The notes beneath the pieces are model-generated. The model did no database searches. It was not told the origin of the DNA and saw only the letters and a program-made list of their open reading frames with translations. This document shows, in pieces, positions 61,265-64,000 of a DNA stretch of 64,000 nt. Numbering within the stretch: the stretch's first letter is position 1; every line of letters starts with the position of its first letter. The position numbers and the translations under genes are program-made. Origin of the DNA: Rhizophagus irregularis (lineage: Eukaryota > Glomeromycota > Glomeromycetes > Glomerales > Glomeraceae); the NCBI RefSeq assembly GCF_026210795.1, contig NC_089435.1, positions 2,790,001-2,854,000 of the forward strand, written 5' to 3'.

Positions 61265-62880
61265 TGTTTATTTGTATAAATTCGTCCCATGAATAACATA
61301 TTCAATTTTGGTTCTTTTTTTTTTACATTATTATGTTTTTTTTTATACTCTTTTAACGTTAAAAATAAAAATTCTGGTTATGCAAATGAATGTGTTGTGA
61401 GAATAAATGTATCTTGACATGTTGATTTCCAATTTTTGGAGTTTGACCAATAACATATATGATTCAATATTAATGATCTGTATATCTTTAAACTATAATT
61501 AAGGTATTGGTTTCATCTTTCAAGTGAATAAAAGCAATAGGGAATCGACTCTACCGTGATGGTAATGAGATCAAGGCTAATCCGCGAAATGACTGGTTTA
61601 TATCCATAGAAGAATCATACACTACATGTTTTACTATTCTCTCAGAGACATCATCCATAAAAACAGCTATTAGGAGTGTGATATAAAAGTTATTTAAAAA
61701 TCCATTCACGCTTGCTGAAAAAATATGCTAATATTACTAACATCAAAATCTGCATTTTTATAGGATCTTGAGTAATTTGCTTCAAAGAAATTTGATTTGA
61801 AAAATTAAATGACCATATAATAAATTAAATTAAAGTATTTAATCAAGCTTCAACATTACTTTTGTTGCAAAAAAATATATTTTATATTTTAACTATTGAA
61901 TATTTGACAGATTATTTTATAGTGTTTAGAAGAATCAAAGTTTATCTTTGGGATTTTTGTTGATAAATATGATAAATACTAGTAAAATTAAAATCATAAT
62001 GATGTCACATTTCGCCTTTCTGATCGGGTACTTGGGTACTCTTTATAAAATATTTACCTGAGTTAAACTCAATAACTATTACATGGTATCAAATACTAAA
62101 AGTAACCATGGTAAACGCTGTTTAATCATCATAAAATTCCAAAAAATCTATACTTGAGCCGGGACTGGATCAGGAATGCAACTATTGTTGTATTTTGCGA
62201 CAATACTATAATTTTATTGAATTTAACAAAAATAAAAAGACAAAAAAAATTTTATTAGAACGTCAATGGTTGTTTGATACCTTTATAATTCTATAATTTT
62301 TTTTTCGATATTATGATCATGTTTTTCGTATTAACTAAATTCGATTTTTTGTTTTAAAACCCAATTATTTTTAAGAGTGTGCATGGGAAGGTTAAAAGAC
62401 AGAATATATTGAATTAAGAAAAGCAAATAAAAGTAACGATCATATGTTTCAAAAAATATGTTGATTGTTGCATTTTTGAATTAAATTATAATAATTAAGA
62501 CAACAATAATCTTAGAACCTTCAATGTCAACCTCAAAACCATCACTTTTGACATTTATTTATTTTAGAGTGATACATGATGTTGTACCTTCGTTCTGTCA
62601 TCATGTTAAAATAAAAAAAAATAAAAATTATTTGCGCAAAAAAATACTACTCTGGACTACAATGAATCAGAGAAATAAATTAACAAACAGGAAGACACTA
62701 TACCAAACCCAATGGAAAACTGAAGACAAACTAATTAGTAAGTAAGAAAATCACCTCCAAGAATTGAACTTGGACACAGAAATTGTGGAACCAACGGTGA
62801 TGGATAATTGTTGAGTTAATAAGTTATTAAGGAAAGAACTCAACAAAGGAATAAAATAAAGGGTATCACATGTGAAGAAT
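61265..62880. other. Spacer without a confident gene
   Basis: A 73-codon frame at 62524-62745 (MSTSKPSLLTFIYFRVIHDV) is not recognised. Otherwise A+T-rich. Confidence 0.4.
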
Positions 62881-62898
62881 GAAATCACATGAGATAGA

Positions 62899-63110
62899 TC
62901 AAATGATCAAAGAAAGATAAATTTTTACAAGACAAAGGATCTCTCTGACACCAATTAAGGGCGATGCAAACGATCCCCTTGTAAAAATTATCTATCTAAG
63001 AATGGTCAAATGATCAAGAAAGGGTAAATTTTTACAAGACAAAGGATCTCTCTGACACCAATTAAGGGCGATGCAAACGATCCCCTTGTAAAAATTATCT
63101 ATCTAAGAAT
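62899..63110. repeat. 107-bp tandem duplication carrying an inverted repeat
   Basis: Two nearly identical copies in tandem (for example TTTTTACAAGACAAAGGATC starts at 62922 and again at 63029, offset 107). Within each copy, TAAATTTTTACAAG near the left and CTTGTAAAAATTATC near the right are inverted, with GGATC and GATCC also inverted just inside, so each unit looks like a small MITE or hairpin. Confidence 0.85.
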
Positions 63111-63245
63111 GGCCAAGTAATCCCAAGTTGACCAAAGGGTAAAGATTATGTCTCCATGCTATATTTGGTAAGCAATGGACCTAGCTACATAATATAAGAT
63201 AATTTTGAAAAATATGTCAATTGAAAATAATGAAAGAAAAGATGA

Positions 63246-63710
63246 CTAAACTACTGTGGGATTAAAAGTAGAATAGTATTTACAAAATAGACTAATTTTA
63301 TAAAGTAAAGAATAAGAAAAAAGAAGAATATAAATTATGCAATTGAGAAAATAAAGTAAATGGAGAAGGATTGATAATAATATAGATAATAAGTAAAGGA
63401 GAATTGATAATGATAGAGAGAATAATAAATGTTCAAAAGAATGTAATACATTGGAAAATGAAAGAAGTGGGGTAAGAAGGAAGATTGTAACAGTACAAGA
63501 GAGTTTTAATGAAAGAAGAATTAGGATAATTATATATTTGATAATATCAGTAGACATGAGTAAAATAATAAAAAGAATGTAAATATATATGGCAAATGAT
63601 GGTAGATATTGGAAGGTTGATTCAGTTGGTTGATAATGGTGGTAGCATTTGTTGAGGGGAATTTCATTGAGAACAGTATTGATAATGTTAGGACACAATT
63701 GATAAGACAT
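63246..63710 (-). CDS. Uncertain hydrophobic ORF
   Basis: 154 codons on the minus strand. The first 40 (MSYQLCPNIINTVLNEIPLN; YHHYQPTESTFQYLPSFA) look protein-like, but the rest is Leu/Ile/Ser/Tyr low complexity created by a purine-rich plus strand, with apparent membrane segments. It could be the 5' end of a real gene followed by chance frame. I do not recognise it. Confidence 0.2.
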   Translation of the reverse strand: MSYQLCPNIINTVLNEIPLNKCYHHYQPTESTFQYLPSFAIYIYILFIILLMSTDIIKYIIILILLSLKLSCTVTIFLLTPLLSFSNVLHSFEHLLFSLSLSILLYLLSILLSILLHLLYFLNCIIYILLFSYSLLYKISLFCKYYSTFNPTVV

Positions 63711-63714
63711 TTTT

Positions 63715-63895
63715 GAATTAATTTTAAATTGAAATTTTAAAATTGAATTGAAATTTGGATTTGATATAGAAAATTTGATATAGAAAATTTGGATTTAATA
63801 TTTGTTTGAAACTTGTGTTTGAAAAATATTTGTGTTTGAAAAATATTTGATACAGAAAATTTGGATTTAATATTTGAGAAAATTTAAGGGTATAT
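63715..63895. repeat. Degenerate short repeat (GAAAATTTGGATTTRATAT words)
   Basis: GATATAGAAAATTTG and GTGTTTGAAAAATATTTG words repeat several times with small changes. Noncoding. Confidence 0.55.
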
Positions 63896-64000
63896 ATACT
63901 TGTAAAAATCTTATGTGACTAATAATAATTTATTATGATTCATAAAAAAAATCAAGATCATGTATGAGTCACATTTATTACATCAATTAATTTATAAGTT

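Noticed and set aside
1..64000. tRNA, rRNA and CRISPR arrays
   Set aside because: Looked for cloverleaf-like GC-richer stretches, rRNA words and regularly spaced identical repeats; the only regular repeats are coding Sel1 units and short tandem or AT-rich repeats.

Overview
The window looks like a chromosome segment of an arbuscular mycorrhizal fungus (Glomeromycotina, close to Rhizophagus). The evidence is very high A+T content, short GT-AG introns, and a mix of gene families known to be hugely expanded there: Sel1-repeat proteins, Sel1 proteins fused to tyrosine-kinase-like (TKL) kinases, F-box proteins, BTB/TLD proteins, a Crinkler (CRN) protein and a Fic protein. No rRNA, tRNA, CRISPR array or bacterial-type operon was seen. 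The taxonomic call rests on family knowledge and base composition, not on a database search.

Layout. 0-5 kb: repeat-rich, with a 1-kb palindromic composite DNA element, several MITE-like elements, an F-box relic and a purine-rich repeat. 5.3-14.8 kb: two minus-strand Sel1 genes without a kinase, the second broken by a frameshift. 16.4-20.7 kb: five-exon kinase-Sel1 fusion. 20.7-25.8 kb: mostly empty, with a Sel1 relic and a small MITE. 25.8-28.0 kb: three-exon Crinkler. 29.0-31.2 kb: minus-strand five-exon kinase-Sel1 gene. 31.9-34.3 kb: F-box relic followed by an intact F-box gene. 35.2-36.6 kb: element with CCCTATAA ends. 37.2-44.0 kb: second copy of the 16-kb kinase-Sel1 gene, interrupted by a stop codon and a 4-nt deletion, with a strongly homogenised Sel1 array. 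45.8-46.9 kb: two-exon Fic gene. 48.6-49.3 kb: small two-exon gene, perhaps RhiA-like. 53-55 kb: purine-rich repeat and two decayed small paralogues. 56.5-58.9 kb: TKL kinase relic and F-box relic. 59.7-61.3 kb: two-exon BTB-TLD gene. 62.9-63.1 kb: 107-bp tandem duplication.

The clearest biological signal is the local expansion of kinase-Sel1 proteins. Three genes share the same four intron positions and phases, and the kinase-less Sel1 genes share a special C-terminal module with two of them. Copies range from intact to disrupted, and arrays appear to turn over in 216-bp (two Sel1 repeat) steps. This suggests a birth-and-death signalling or scaffold family. No operon logic applies; genes are independent and separated by long A+T-rich spacers.
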